A DNA stretch of 64,000 nucleotides from Coprenecus sp964640305 (GTDB lineage: Bacteria > Bacteroidota > Bacteroidia > Bacteroidales > UBA932): positions 1-64,000 of the forward strand of contig CAZXFF010000002.1 in the NCBI GenBank assembly GCA_964640305.1, given 5' to 3'. Below are positions 55,448 to 64,000 of the stretch, one piece after another. The stretch's first letter is position 1; every line of letters starts with the position of its first letter. The translations under genes were made by a program, and so were the position numbers. Under the pieces are notes generated by a model. The model was not told where the DNA came from and did no database searches. It saw nothing but the letters and a program-made list of their open reading frames with translations.

Positions 55448-57376
55448 ATGATGTATGGAATTTTAGAATTGAATGATAAGTCTTCTGAAGAGCTGTTCTC
55501 CATTGCAGCTGAACTCGGTATCAAGAAAGCAGAATCCATGAGCAGGATCGACTTGATATACAAAATACTGGACGAGCAGGCTATACAAAGCAAGGAAACG
55601 CCCAAACTGAAACGGAGAAACAGGATTCAGAAATCCCCGGTGCAGGCAAACAATACTGAATCTGTACCTGCCGTAAATGTTGCAGTACAGGAAAAGCCTA
55701 AACCCGATCCGGTAGAGACAGTGCTTAGCCCAACTGATTCTCCTGTTGCAAAGAGTGATTCTCCTGTACAGGGTGATTCACTTGCACAGGGAAATTCCGT
55801 TGTGCAGAATGATCCGCCTGCTGCAACTGCAAAGAAGAAGAGAGGAAGGCCCAAAAAGAATTCTGAGAAAAAGGCTGCAGCACCGGTATCAGAGCAGATA
55901 CCGGCTCCGGAAGCGGATGAGAACACAAATTTCCAGATGCAGCCCGAAACAGAACCGGATGCATCGGAACAGAAACCTGAAAAGGATGCCAGAAAACCAT
56001 CCGGGAAACGGGGTCGTAAACCGAAACTGCCGAAACCTGCGGAAACACAGACTTCAGAAGAGCCTCCTGTTAAGGAAAGCGAAGAAGCAGCTGCAGCCGG
56101 AAGCACACAGGAAGAAAAACCGAAAGCTGATCAGGAGCAAAAGGAAAAGCCTGCAGACGACAGCAGGAAAAACACCGAAAACAAGGGACATAGCAGACAG
56201 CATGACCGTCAGAACAGCCAACAGCAACAGCCTGTACAGCAGCCCAAAATAGAGTATGAAGGCATAGTAGAGGCTCAAGGGGTTCTGGAAATCATGCCTG
56301 ACGGTTACGGATTTCTCCGTTCATCCGACTATAACTATCTGAACTCCCCGGATGATATATACGTATCCCAGGCCCAGATCAAATCCTACGCATTGAAAAC
56401 CGGAGACACTATTCTGGGGGAAATACGTCCTCCCCGCGAAGGAGACAAATATTTCCCTCTGGTCAAAATCAACAGGATAAACGGACGCACTCCTGAATAC
56501 ATCCGGGACAGGGTCCCTTTTGACTTCCTCACACCTCTTTTCCCTGAAGAGAAGTTCAACATTACATCCAACGGACACAATGATCTGTCCTGCAGGGTAG
56601 TGGATCTTTTTACCCCTATCGGCAAAGGACAACGTGGACTTATAGTTGCCCAGCCGAAAACAGGAAAGACCATCCTCCTGAAAGCGATTGCGAATGCGAT
56701 AGCGGACAATCATCCGGAAGTATACATGATTGTACTGCTTATCGACGAAAGGCCTGAAGAGGTCACGGATATGGCAAGAAGCGTAAAGGCGGAGGTTGTT
56801 GCATCCACATTCGACGAACCGGCTGAAAGACATGTCAAGGTTGCAAGCATTGTACTTGAAAAGGCCAAACGCCTTGTCGAATGCGGACATGACGTCGTCA
56901 TATTCCTGGACTCCATAACCAGGCTTGCCCGTGCATTCAACACTGTCCAGCCGGCATCCGGAAAAGTCCTTTCAGGCGGGGTGGATGCAAATGCCCTGCA
57001 CAAGCCAAAACGCTTTTTCGGAGCTGCCCGCAATATTGAAAACGGCGGGTCCCTTACGATACTGGCAACTGCACTGATCGATACCGGGTCAAAGATGGAT
57101 GAAGTCATATTCGAAGAATTCAAGGGTACGGGAAACATGGAACTGCAGCTTGACAGGAAACTGTCCAACAAGCGTATCTTCCCCGCAGTGGATGTCACCT
57201 TGAGCAGCACCAGACGTGATGATCTGCTTTGGGATAAAGACACCCTTAACCGTATGTGGATATTGAGGAACTATCTCGCAGACATGACAAGTGTCGAGGC
57301 TATGGAATTCCTGAAGAAAAGGCTCGAATCGACCGAGAACAACCAGATGTTCCTGGCATCAATGAACGGAGAATAA
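55448..57376 (+). CDS. rho: Transcription termination factor Rho with disordered insert
   Basis: Rho is a ring helicase that ends transcription at C-rich, unstructured RNA. The 642-residue protein exceeds the usual 420. Residues 1-45 form the Rho N-terminal domain (LNDKSSEELFSIAAELGI). About 45-270 is a disordered, Pro, Lys, Glu and Gln-rich insert with AT-hook-like RGRPKK and RGRKPK. The cold-shock RNA-binding domain is near 272-340 (LEIMPDGYGFLRS), and the ATPase core has QPKTGKTILLKAIA and DSITRLARAFN. Such inserts occur in Bacteroidota and others. A start at the second ATG, one codon on, is also possible. Confidence 0.93.
   Translation: MMYGILELNDKSSEELFSIAAELGIKKAESMSRIDLIYKILDEQAIQSKETPKLKRRNRIQKSPVQANNTESVPAVNVAVQEKPKPDPVETVLSPTDSPVAKSDSPVQGDSLAQGNSVVQNDPPAATAKKKRGRPKKNSEKKAAAPVSEQIPAPEADENTNFQMQPETEPDASEQKPEKDARKPSGKRGRKPKLPKPAETQTSEEPPVKESEEAAAAGSTQEEKPKADQEQKEKPADDSRKNTENKGHSRQHDRQNSQQQQPVQQPKIEYEGIVEAQGVLEIMPDGYGFLRSSDYNYLNSPDDIYVSQAQIKSYALKTGDTILGEIRPPREGDKYFPLVKINRINGRTPEYIRDRVPFDFLTPLFPEEKFNITSNGHNDLSCRVVDLFTPIGKGQRGLIVAQPKTGKTILLKAIANAIADNHPEVYMIVLLIDERPEEVTDMARSVKAEVVASTFDEPAERHVKVASIVLEKAKRLVECGHDVVIFLDSITRLARAFNTVQPASGKVLSGGVDANALHKPKRFFGAARNIENGGSLTILATALIDTGSKMDEVIFEEFKGTGNMELQLDRKLSNKRIFPAVDVTLSSTRRDDLLWDKDTLNRMWILRNYLADMTSVEAMEFLKKRLESTENNQMFLASMNGE
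55600..56250 (+). repeat. Low-complexity tract encoding the Rho insert
   Basis: The tract encodes repeated SPV/DSxVQ-type units near 55732-55815 and Lys, Pro and Glu-rich stretches afterwards. It has no folded-domain pattern and is the variable part of the gene. Confidence 0.7.
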
Positions 57377-57379
57377 AGG

Positions 57380-58603
57380 TCACTCATATCTGAGACATTC
57401 GATCGGATCCAGAGCAGCAGCCCGTTTTGCCGGCAGATAGCCGGACAGGATCCCGACCGCCAGACAAAGTACAAATGCTGCCGCCATCCAATGCCAGGGA
57501 ATTGTGAAACCTGCATCCATGATGGCGGCAGTAATGTTTCCGGCTACGATGCCGGCCACAATTCCTATTATCCCTCCAGTCTCTCCGATCAGTACGGATT
57601 CCAGCAGGAATTGCTGTCTTATTCCAGATGACGAAGCTCCCAGTGCCTTAAGGGTCCCGATTTCCCTTGTCCTTTCCTTCACTGACACCAGCATAATGTT
57701 CATAAGGCCCACAGCAGCCCCTGTCAATGTTATCAGTCCTATAACCATTGCCATTACCGTTATAGAATATATGGACTCGTTCTGGCTCCGTATTTCCGCT
57801 TCCATTCTCACTATATTGAAATCATCCTCATCCCAAGGGGAAAGCCTTCTTGCTGCCCTGAAATTCTTTCTGGCTTCCGATGCGGCAAACTCCTCAGGGA
57901 CCGCGGCATCCGGCAATATCTTTATGGTAAAGTCAGGAGCGGATTCGCACAGATCTGCCAATGCATTCGTATACGGTACCAGAATCCTGTCATCCATACT
58001 TCCCCCAGCCATATTCCCTACCTTTTCGGCAACACCCACAACAGTATACCGGCGCCCTTTGATGAAAACCGGTTTCCCGGATGCAGGGCCATCACCGTAC
58101 AATGCAGAAGATACTCCGCTGCCGATAATGCAGAATGCTTTCCCGCTCCGGATGTCAGCATCCTTGAAATTCCTACCCTCAGCCAGTGACAGATTATCGG
58201 TTGCCAACATATTATCATCACATCCTACGACCGTAACAGTAGGATTCGTACGTTTTGCCCCGGATTCTGCTCTCGCATTTGACAGGATAACGGCATACAT
58301 CGAAACGGTCGCGTCCACGTCATAATATTCTTTGAAACGCTCTGCCTGCACCTTAGAAAGATAAAGGGGATTCCTATGGCGTTTCATGTCTGAGGGATAA
58401 GAATATCTGGAATTGATGATTATCGCCGCCGTCCCCATTCTGCTGTAGGTATCGATTATCGAAGACCGGATTGCATCCACGGCTGTAAGGATTCCGACCA
58501 GAGACGTAATGCCAAGGGCTATGATGGTTATGGTCAGCCACGACCGGAGCCTGTTCGATTTTACTGCTCTTACAGCCATTGCGAAGGTTTCTCTTCTCTT
58601 CAT
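57380..58603 (-). CDS. ABC transporter permease, MacB/FtsX type
   Basis: The 407-residue product has the MacB topology: one N-terminal membrane helix (about residues 22-44), a large periplasmic MacB_PCD domain, and three C-terminal helices of the FtsX fold. Landmarks are LTGAAVGLMNIMLVSVKERTREIGTLKALGAS and the terminal YLPAKRAAALDPIECLRYE. Substrates of such transporters include macrolides, lipoproteins and toxins; none can be assigned here. No ATPase subunit is adjacent, and the gene converges on rho (3-base gap). Confidence 0.9.
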   Translation of the reverse strand: MKRRETFAMAVRAVKSNRLRSWLTITIIALGITSLVGILTAVDAIRSSIIDTYSRMGTAAIIINSRYSYPSDMKRHRNPLYLSKVQAERFKEYYDVDATVSMYAVILSNARAESGAKRTNPTVTVVGCDDNMLATDNLSLAEGRNFKDADIRSGKAFCIIGSGVSSALYGDGPASGKPVFIKGRRYTVVGVAEKVGNMAGGSMDDRILVPYTNALADLCESAPDFTIKILPDAAVPEEFAASEARKNFRAARRLSPWDEDDFNIVRMEAEIRSQNESIYSITVMAMVIGLITLTGAAVGLMNIMLVSVKERTREIGTLKALGASSSGIRQQFLLESVLIGETGGIIGIVAGIVAGNITAAIMDAGFTIPWHWMAAAFVLCLAVGILSGYLPAKRAAALDPIECLRYE

Positions 58604-58661
58604 ATCAACAACACGGATTTATATCATACATTTGGTATAATGAATTGTAAAAGTAGGAATT

Positions 58662-58684
58662 TATATTTGATTTTCATACCTTTG
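58662..58684 (+). promoter_or_regulatory. Tandem -7-like elements ahead of rluB
   Basis: TATATTTG (58662-58669) and TACCTTTG (58677-58684) both fit TAnnTTTG and precede the rluB ATG by 34 and 19 bases. Neither has a clear -33 at the right distance, so one or both may be used. Confidence 0.5.
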
Positions 58685-58703
58685 CAGCCAAATTTGACAA
58701 AAA

Positions 58704-59645
58704 ATGAGACCTCGCATAAAAAAGAACACAGCCCGCCCCGGGCAAGAACGCCAAAGAGAAAAAAGCTACAGAACAGACAAGGCAGGACATTCCGGGAAAC
58801 CGGGACCCAAACCTTTCGAAAGGAAACCACTGCACAGACATTCTGCAAGACCGCTTACCAAGCCGGCCGCAGGACCTGCAATATCCGGAACAGGACCTAT
58901 CCGGAATGCAGTTACATCAGGAGACGGATCTATCCGTCTCAACAAATTCATTGCAAATGCAGGACTGTGTTCCAGGAGGGAAGCGGACGAATACATCCAG
59001 GCAGGACTGGTATCTGTAAACGGGAATATTGTAACTGAACTGGGAATAAAGGTATTCCCCGAAAAAGACGAGATACGTTTCAACGGAGAAAGGATAAAAG
59101 GGGAGAAGAAAGTCTACATTGTAATGAACAAGCCCAAGGATTTCGTCACAACTACCAAGGATCCCCATGCAGAGCGCAACGTGATGCAGCTTATCAGCAA
59201 GGAACTGTGTCCGGAAAGGGTTTTTCCCGTAGGAAGGCTGGACAAGGCGACAACAGGTGTTCTGCTGCTGACCAATGACGGGGAACTGGCAGAAAAGCTT
59301 ACCCATCCCTCTTTCCAGAAAAAGAAAATCTATCAGGTCGAACTGGACAAGAACCTGAAACCCGGAGATATGGAAAAACTCACTTCGGGAATCCAGCTTG
59401 AAGACGGCCCTGCATATGCGGATGAGGTGGCATATGTGGACGGTGAGAAAAGTGTGGTAGGAGTAGAAATCCATTCCGGCAGGAACAGAATCATCCGCAG
59501 GATGTTCGAGGCCCTAGGATATAAGGTCAAGAAACTCGACAGGGTATATTTCGCCGGACTTACCAAGAAAAAACTCAGCAGGGGACAGTGGCGTTTCCTG
59601 AGTGACGAGGAGATAACCATGCTAAAGATGAATTTCTATGAGTAA
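58704..59645 (+). CDS. rluB: Pseudouridine synthase of the RluB/RsuA family
   Basis: This enzyme converts a uridine of 23S (RluB) or 16S (RsuA) rRNA to pseudouridine; RluB is likelier by the usual Bacteroidota annotation. The 313-residue product has a basic, disordered N-terminal extension (about residues 1-72). An S4 domain follows (IRLNKFIANAGLCSRREADE). The catalytic core contains the Asp of VGRLDKATTGVLLLTND. The extension with many Arg, Lys and Pro residues may bind rRNA. It overlaps era by 8 bases. Confidence 0.9.
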   Translation: MRPRIKKNTARPGQERQREKSYRTDKAGHSGKPGPKPFERKPLHRHSARPLTKPAAGPAISGTGPIRNAVTSGDGSIRLNKFIANAGLCSRREADEYIQAGLVSVNGNIVTELGIKVFPEKDEIRFNGERIKGEKKVYIVMNKPKDFVTTTKDPHAERNVMQLISKELCPERVFPVGRLDKATTGVLLLTNDGELAEKLTHPSFQKKKIYQVELDKNLKPGDMEKLTSGIQLEDGPAYADEVAYVDGEKSVVGVEIHSGRNRIIRRMFEALGYKVKKLDRVYFAGLTKKKLSRGQWRFLSDEEITMLKMNFYE

Positions 59646-60528
59646 CATGCCACATAAAGCCGGTTTTGTCAATATCATAGGAAACCCTAACGTAGGCAAA
59701 TCAACTCTGATGAATGCCCTTGTAGGCGAGAAACTATCGATAATCACCTCCAAAGCCCAGACTACCAGACACAGGATAATGGGTGTAGTCAACGGAGAAG
59801 ATTACCAGATAGTCTATTCGGACACACCAGGTATCCTGAAACCCTCCTACATGCTGCAGAAAAGCATGATGGATTATGTAGATACCGCAATAGGGGATGC
59901 CGATATAATCCTTTACGTCACTGATGTGGTAGAAAAAAGGGACAAGAACCGGGAATACATCGACAGACTGAACTCGGCATCCTGTCCTGTGCTGGTGATA
60001 ATCAACAAAATCGATATAAGCAACAGCGAATCCGTTACGGCTCTTGCCGCCAAGTGGTCGGAAGAAGTCCCGAAGGCAGAGATATTCGCGGTATCGGCAA
60101 TGGAGAGGTTCGGGATGGATGGTATCTTCAACCGGATCCTGGAGCTGCTGCCTGAGAACGAGCCATGGTATGACAAAGACTTCTTTACCGACAGGAACCT
60201 GCGTTTCTTCGCTTCTGAAATCATAAGGGAAAAGATCCTGACAAATTATTCCAAAGAGATCCCTTACTGCACGGAAGTGGTTATAGAAGAGTTCAAGGAG
60301 AACGGAGAAAGGTATGATATCCATGCCGTAATCAATGTCATGAGGGAGTCCCAGAAAGGTATCATAATCGGCAACAGAGGCGCCTCACTGAAAAAAGTCG
60401 GGACAGAGGCCCGACTGGACATGGAGGAATTCTTTGAGAAAAAGGTATATCTGCAGCTGTTCGTGAAGGTAAATCCCCACTGGAGGGATGACAAAAGAAA
60501 GCTGATTTCTTTTGGATACGGTAGTTAG
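59638..60528 (+). CDS. era: GTPase Era
   Basis: Era is a GTPase that binds 16S rRNA and helps 30S subunit maturation. The 296-residue protein has G1 GNPNVGKSTLM (about residues 15-25), G2 in the SKAQTTRHRIMG switch, G3 DTPG and G4 NKID. The C-terminal KH domain has GIIIGNRGASLKKVGTEARLDME. The 8-base overlap with rluB suggests coupled translation of two ribosome-assembly genes. Confidence 0.97.
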   Translation: MSNMPHKAGFVNIIGNPNVGKSTLMNALVGEKLSIITSKAQTTRHRIMGVVNGEDYQIVYSDTPGILKPSYMLQKSMMDYVDTAIGDADIILYVTDVVEKRDKNREYIDRLNSASCPVLVIINKIDISNSESVTALAAKWSEEVPKAEIFAVSAMERFGMDGIFNRILELLPENEPWYDKDFFTDRNLRFFASEIIREKILTNYSKEIPYCTEVVIEEFKENGERYDIHAVINVMRESQKGIIIGNRGASLKKVGTEARLDMEEFFEKKVYLQLFVKVNPHWRDDKRKLISFGYGS

Positions 60529-60547
60529 ACCGAAACCGTTTTTTTCC

Positions 60548-60555
60548 TAAATTTG
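60548..60555 (+). promoter_or_regulatory. Putative -7 element ahead of parC
   Basis: TAAATTTG lies in the 54-base space between era and parC, 27 bases before the start codon. TTAG at 60525-60528 is 19 bases upstream but is a weak -33. Confidence 0.5.
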
Positions 60556-60582
60556 TAGGATATTTCCAAAAGACCAGCATAG

Positions 60583-63285
60583 ATGAGCAGAGAAGAATCC
60601 TTTGAAGACATAGAAATCGAAGATGCCGTTTCCAACGAACCGGTTTCCGGAAAGTATGACAGAATAATCACTGAAGGCGAAAAAAAATACAAATTGCCAG
60701 GCATGTACAAGGACTGGTTCCTTGACTATGCTTCATACGTTATTCTGGAAAGGGCTGTACCGCACATTTCTGACGGGCTGAAACCAGTCCAGAGACGAAT
60801 CCTTCATGCCATGAAGACAGTGGACGACGGACGGTACAACAAAGTATCAAGCCTGGTCGGTGCCACTATGCCGTATCATCCTCACGGAGATGCATCCATC
60901 GGAGACGCATTGGTGCAGCTCGGACAGAAGGATCTCCTTATCGACTGTCAGGGGAACTGGGGAAATATACTGACAGGGGACCCTGCTGCAGCAGGCAGGT
61001 ACATTGAGGCAAGACTGACACCTTTTGCAAACGAAGTCCTGTTCAATCCCAAAATCACCGAATGGGTCAACTCATATGATGGGCGCAACAAGGAACCGGT
61101 CAACCTTCCCGTAAAGTTCCCGTTGCTCCTGGCACAGGGCTCAGACGGTATAGCAGTGGGTCTGGCATGCAAGATTCTGCCTCATAACTTTGTGGAACTT
61201 ATCGATGCATCCATTGCTGTGCTGAAGGGAGAAGAATTCGAGCTTTACCCTGATTTCCCGACAGGAGGATTGGCTGACGTCACCAATTACAACCAAGGGA
61301 AAAGAGGCGGCAAGATACGGGTAAGGGCAGACATCAGGAAAATAAACAAGAACACCCTTGCCATAACGGAGATACCCTTCGGGAAAACCACAGGGGACAT
61401 TATCGATTCGATACTGAAGGCCAATGAACGGGGCAAAATCAGGATAAGGAAGATTGATGACAACACAGCCAAGAATGCTGAAATCATAATCCAGCTTTAC
61501 AATGATGCCTCTCCTGACATGACTATCGATGCCCTGTATGCCTTCACGGACTGCGAGGTAAGCATATCCCCGAACACTTGTGTCATAAAGGACAAAAGAC
61601 CTTACTTCATAGGTGTCGATGAAGTATTGAAGGACAATACTGCCAGAACTCTTGAACTCATGAGGAAAGAGCTGGAAATAAAGCTCGGTGAAGCGGAAGG
61701 GGAGTGGCACTATACATCTCTGGAGAAGATATTTTTCGAAAACAAAGTATACAAGGTACTCGAAAACGATGCCAGGACATGGGACAAGCAGATAAAGGAT
61801 GTCCTGTCCGCAATGCTGGAATATCAGCATCTGCTCAGAAAGAAGATAACCAGGGAAGACATACTGAAACTGGTGGAAAAGCCGGTCCGCAAGATTTCCA
61901 AGTTCGATATAAAAGCGATTACAGACAAGATTCTCGGAATAGAAAAGAGAGAGGCTGAACTCAGGTACAATCTGGAGCACCTTACCGAATACTGTATAAA
62001 ATATTTTGAGTCCCTCAAGGAACGGTACGGGGAGATGCATCCCAGACGTACCCGAATCACTTCTTTCGAAAACATCGAGGCGGTAAAAGTAGTGGCGAAC
62101 AATGCCAAACTATATGTAAACAGGGCGGAAGGATTCATCGGAACATCTTCAAAGAAGATAGAAGAGGCAGAATACATCTGCGACTGTTCCGACATAGATG
62201 ATGTAATAGTATTCCTTAAAGACGGAAGATACGTAATCAGGAAAATTTCCGACAAACAGTTCGTGGACCGTAACATCATAAGTGCCGCCATTTTCCGTAA
62301 AGGAGATGAAAGGACCATCTACAACGTCATCTACAGGGACGGGAAGCAGGGAATGTACTATGCAAAACGCTTCGCCGTTACCGGGATCATAAGGGACAAA
62401 TTCTATAACCTGACCAAAGGCACCCCGGATTCCAACGTCCTGTGGTTCACTGCAAACCCGAACGGAGAGGCCGAAACGGTAAAAATACACCTGCGTCCCA
62501 GACAGAAACTCAAGAAACTCATAGTGGATTTCGACTTCTCGACCCTCTCTATAAAAGGAAGGACATCCATGGGGAACATTGTCAGCCGTTATCCTGTTCA
62601 GAAGATAACCATGAGGGCAGCAGGAATCTCTACAATAGGAGGAAGACAGGTCTGGTTCGATACAGACATCAACCGCCTGAATGAAGACGGACGCGGCATC
62701 CTGCTCGGAGAGTTCCGTGGAGACGAACATCTGCTGGCTGTATGCAAGGACGGAACATTCTATACAACCGGACTTGACATGAGCACCCGCTTCCCCGGAG
62801 AGCTGTTGAAAATAGAGCTGTTCGACCCGGAAAAGGTCTATACTTCCATATATTGGGACAAACAGTCCGACTCACCTTATATCAAGCGGTTCACTTTCGA
62901 AGACAGTATGAACACCCCCCAGCAGTTCATACCTCTGGACGAAGGAGCGGAGCTCATAGGGCTGTCAGATGACAGATATCCTTCCGTAACTGTCTCATTC
63001 GTACAGAACGGCAAGAAAGCAAAAGATCCGATTACCATTGATGCCGAAGATTTCATAGGAGTCAAGGGATTCAGGGCCAAAGGCAAGAGGGCTGCTGTCA
63101 ATGTAGAGACAATCGCATTCGGTGAGCCTCTGGAAAAGACAGAGATGGAAATCGTCAAGGAACAGGATGAGGAGGACACCGTAAAACCGGGAGAGACTGT
63201 AGAACTGCTGGCGGATGTGGTAACCGCATCTCCGGAAACGGAATCATCCGGAAATGACGAATTCGAAGAACTGACACTTTTTTAA
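60583..63285 (+). CDS. parC: DNA topoisomerase IV subunit A
   Basis: ParC cuts and rejoins DNA to decatenate chromosomes. The 900-residue product has the breakage-reunion domain with SDGLKPVQRRILHAM, the QRDR-like PYHPHGDASIGDAL (about residues 97-110), and the catalytic Tyr in AAAGRYIEARL. The C-terminal domain with beta-pinwheel-like repeats follows and ends in an acidic tail. The DGLKPVQRRIL and FNPKITEWVNSYDG stretches fit the ParC rather than GyrA branch in Bacteroidota; parE is not in the window. It is 17 bases before aroK. Confidence 0.92.
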   Translation: MSREESFEDIEIEDAVSNEPVSGKYDRIITEGEKKYKLPGMYKDWFLDYASYVILERAVPHISDGLKPVQRRILHAMKTVDDGRYNKVSSLVGATMPYHPHGDASIGDALVQLGQKDLLIDCQGNWGNILTGDPAAAGRYIEARLTPFANEVLFNPKITEWVNSYDGRNKEPVNLPVKFPLLLAQGSDGIAVGLACKILPHNFVELIDASIAVLKGEEFELYPDFPTGGLADVTNYNQGKRGGKIRVRADIRKINKNTLAITEIPFGKTTGDIIDSILKANERGKIRIRKIDDNTAKNAEIIIQLYNDASPDMTIDALYAFTDCEVSISPNTCVIKDKRPYFIGVDEVLKDNTARTLELMRKELEIKLGEAEGEWHYTSLEKIFFENKVYKVLENDARTWDKQIKDVLSAMLEYQHLLRKKITREDILKLVEKPVRKISKFDIKAITDKILGIEKREAELRYNLEHLTEYCIKYFESLKERYGEMHPRRTRITSFENIEAVKVVANNAKLYVNRAEGFIGTSSKKIEEAEYICDCSDIDDVIVFLKDGRYVIRKISDKQFVDRNIISAAIFRKGDERTIYNVIYRDGKQGMYYAKRFAVTGIIRDKFYNLTKGTPDSNVLWFTANPNGEAETVKIHLRPRQKLKKLIVDFDFSTLSIKGRTSMGNIVSRYPVQKITMRAAGISTIGGRQVWFDTDINRLNEDGRGILLGEFRGDEHLLAVCKDGTFYTTGLDMSTRFPGELLKIELFDPEKVYTSIYWDKQSDSPYIKRFTFEDSMNTPQQFIPLDEGAELIGLSDDRYPSVTVSFVQNGKKAKDPITIDAEDFIGVKGFRAKGKRAAVNVETIAFGEPLEKTEMEIVKEQDEEDTVKPGETVELLADVVTASPETESSGNDEFEELTLF

Positions 63286-63302
63286 ACACAGGACTGACTG
63301 TT

Positions 63303-63800
63303 ATGATCATATCGCTTATAGGATTCATGGGGGCCGGAAAGACCACTATCGCAAAGGAACTTGGCAAATCCGTCCAGGCACCGGTAGTGGATCTTGACGC
63401 ATACATATCGGAAAGGGAAGGCAAATCCATTTCCGAAATATTCGGGGAAGTAGGGGAGGAAGGGTTCCGGAAAATAGAGCTGGAATGCCTGCAGGATGTG
63501 CTGGAAGAGAACATATCCGAACACCCGGAGACAATTGAAGACATGACCAGATGTACCATGGTTCTTTCTCTTGGAGGAGGTATCATAACCACACCGGAAT
63601 GCAGGGACCTCATTTCCAGATTCACATACTGTATCTATGTAAAGACGGATATCGAGACCATCTTCCGACGCCTCTCCGAGAATGCCGGTGACAGACCTAT
63701 GCTTAAAGACAGCGAGGGTGAAAAACTCAAGGAGTCGATAGAAAGGCTGTACAGGGAAAGAGAACCTTACTACATAAGCCTTGCAAAGAAAACAATATAG
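63303..63800 (+). CDS. aroK: Shikimate kinase
   Basis: AroK phosphorylates shikimate in the aromatic amino-acid pathway. The 165-residue protein has Walker A GFMGAGKTTIAKELG (residues about 7-21), the shikimate-binding DLDAYISEREGKSISEIF, Walker B-like LGGGIITTPE and the lid GDRPML. Length is normal. It is read with parC; a hairpin follows after about 30 bases. Confidence 0.95.
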   Translation: MIISLIGFMGAGKTTIAKELGKSVQAPVVDLDAYISEREGKSISEIFGEVGEEGFRKIELECLQDVLEENISEHPETIEDMTRCTMVLSLGGGIITTPECRDLISRFTYCIYVKTDIETIFRRLSENAGDRPMLKDSEGEKLKESIERLYREREPYYISLAKKTI

Positions 63801-63835
63801 ACAAGCAATAAAAAATATACACAAGCAATAAAAAA
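63801..63835. repeat. Tandem direct repeat after aroK
   Basis: The 15-base word acaagcaataaaaaa occurs at 63801-63815 and 63821-63835, a 20-base period separated by a five-base spacer. The second copy runs into the terminator arm. Confidence 0.8.
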
Positions 63836-63859
63836 GCCGGATCCCGAAGGTCCGGCTTT
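63833..63859. terminator. Bidirectional terminator between aroK and rpmE
   Basis: Arms aaagccgga (63833-63841) and tccggcttt (63851-63859) form a perfect 9-pair stem with a 9-base loop. A-rich sequence on the left and T at the right give partial U-tracts on both strands. It lies between two converging genes. Confidence 0.75.
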
Positions 63860-63879
63860 CATATCGTTTCGACAGATTG

Positions 63880-64000
63880 TTATTTCTGTCTGGTTTTGTA
63901 GCGCTGGTAGAATTTGTCCACACGACCTGCGGTGTCCACAAGTTTCATCTTTCCAGTATAGAAAGGGTGAGATGTATTTGAAATCTCGACTTTCACCAAA
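63880..64000 (-). CDS. rpmE2: 50S ribosomal protein L31 (type B), 3' part
   Basis: This is the C-terminal 39 codons of L31, read on the minus strand into the window from the right edge. The translation includes VKVEISNTSHPFYTGKMKLV and ends GRVDKFYQRYKTRQK, matching the B-type L31 of Bacteroidota, which lacks the zinc-binding cysteines in the part seen. The stop is TAA at 63880-63882. The N-terminus and start codon lie outside the window. Confidence 0.92.
   Translation of the reverse strand, partial: LVKVEISNTSHPFYTGKMKLVDTAGRVDKFYQRYKTRQK

Noticed and set aside
1..64000. CRISPR arrays, insertion sequences, prophage or tRNA genes
   Set aside because: I saw no regularly spaced repeats, transposase or integrase, or tRNA-like cloverleaf; intergenic gaps other than 1-414 are under 200 bases.

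Overview
The window looks like chromosomal DNA of an anaerobic member of the Bacteroidales (Bacteroidota), probably a metagenome-assembled or draft genome because dnaA is broken by a run of ten Ns. The lineage call rests on several signs. There is a complete moxR-bat operon, an ExbB/ExbD/TonB set, a Rho factor with a large disordered insert, an LptD of the Bacteroidota type, and GlnRS as a stand-alone enzyme. Promoters follow the TTTG-N19/20-TAnnTTTG pattern, and clear Shine-Dalgarno sites are generally lacking. I cannot name the genus.

Layout. 1-414 holds no gene that I recognise. 415-8414: a YeiH-type permease on the minus strand, then glnS, rmuC, a small lipoprotein, an S9 peptidase and an outer-membrane-type protein on plus. 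8428-11244 (minus): truA, exbB, exbD, tonB. 11305-19467 (plus): moxR, a DUF58 protein, a BatD-like membrane protein, batA, a batB-batC fusion, batD and batE, followed closely by glmM and a DUF1343 (NamZ-like) protein. 22078-30347 (plus): a hydrogen-metabolism island. Its first half (22078-25829) encodes two DRTGG-only proteins, two kinase-type ATPase domains without phospho-acceptor domains, a sensory-type [FeFe]-hydrogenase-like protein and a PHP phosphoesterase. Its second half (25887-30347) encodes a [2Fe-2S] thioredoxin-like ferredoxin and the HydB, HydA and HydC subunits of an NAD-linked, probably electron-bifurcating, [FeFe] hydrogenase, ending at a clear terminator.

30420-45552 (minus) is a tightly packed run: rsfS, ftsH, cdsA, psd, an M20 dipeptidase, pyrF, an M28-like protein, uvrB, a RelA/SpoT homologue and uvrA, with prfA behind its own promoter. 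birA (plus) diverges from rsfS. 46381-51982 (minus): amiC-type amidase, mlaD, dnaA (with the gap), pepD, rpe. lptD, ridA and rho follow on plus, then an ABC permease on minus, then rluB, era, parC and aroK on plus. The 3' part of rpmE (L31) enters from the right edge on minus.

Most of the window is housekeeping. The part most likely to hold poorly described biology is the putative regulatory half of the hydrogenase island. Secondary points are the BatB-BatC fusion, the RelA/SpoT homologue with a damaged hydrolase site inside a uvrB-uvrA transcription unit, the DUF1343 protein without a signal peptide beside glmM, and several divergent gene pairs whose promoters overlap.
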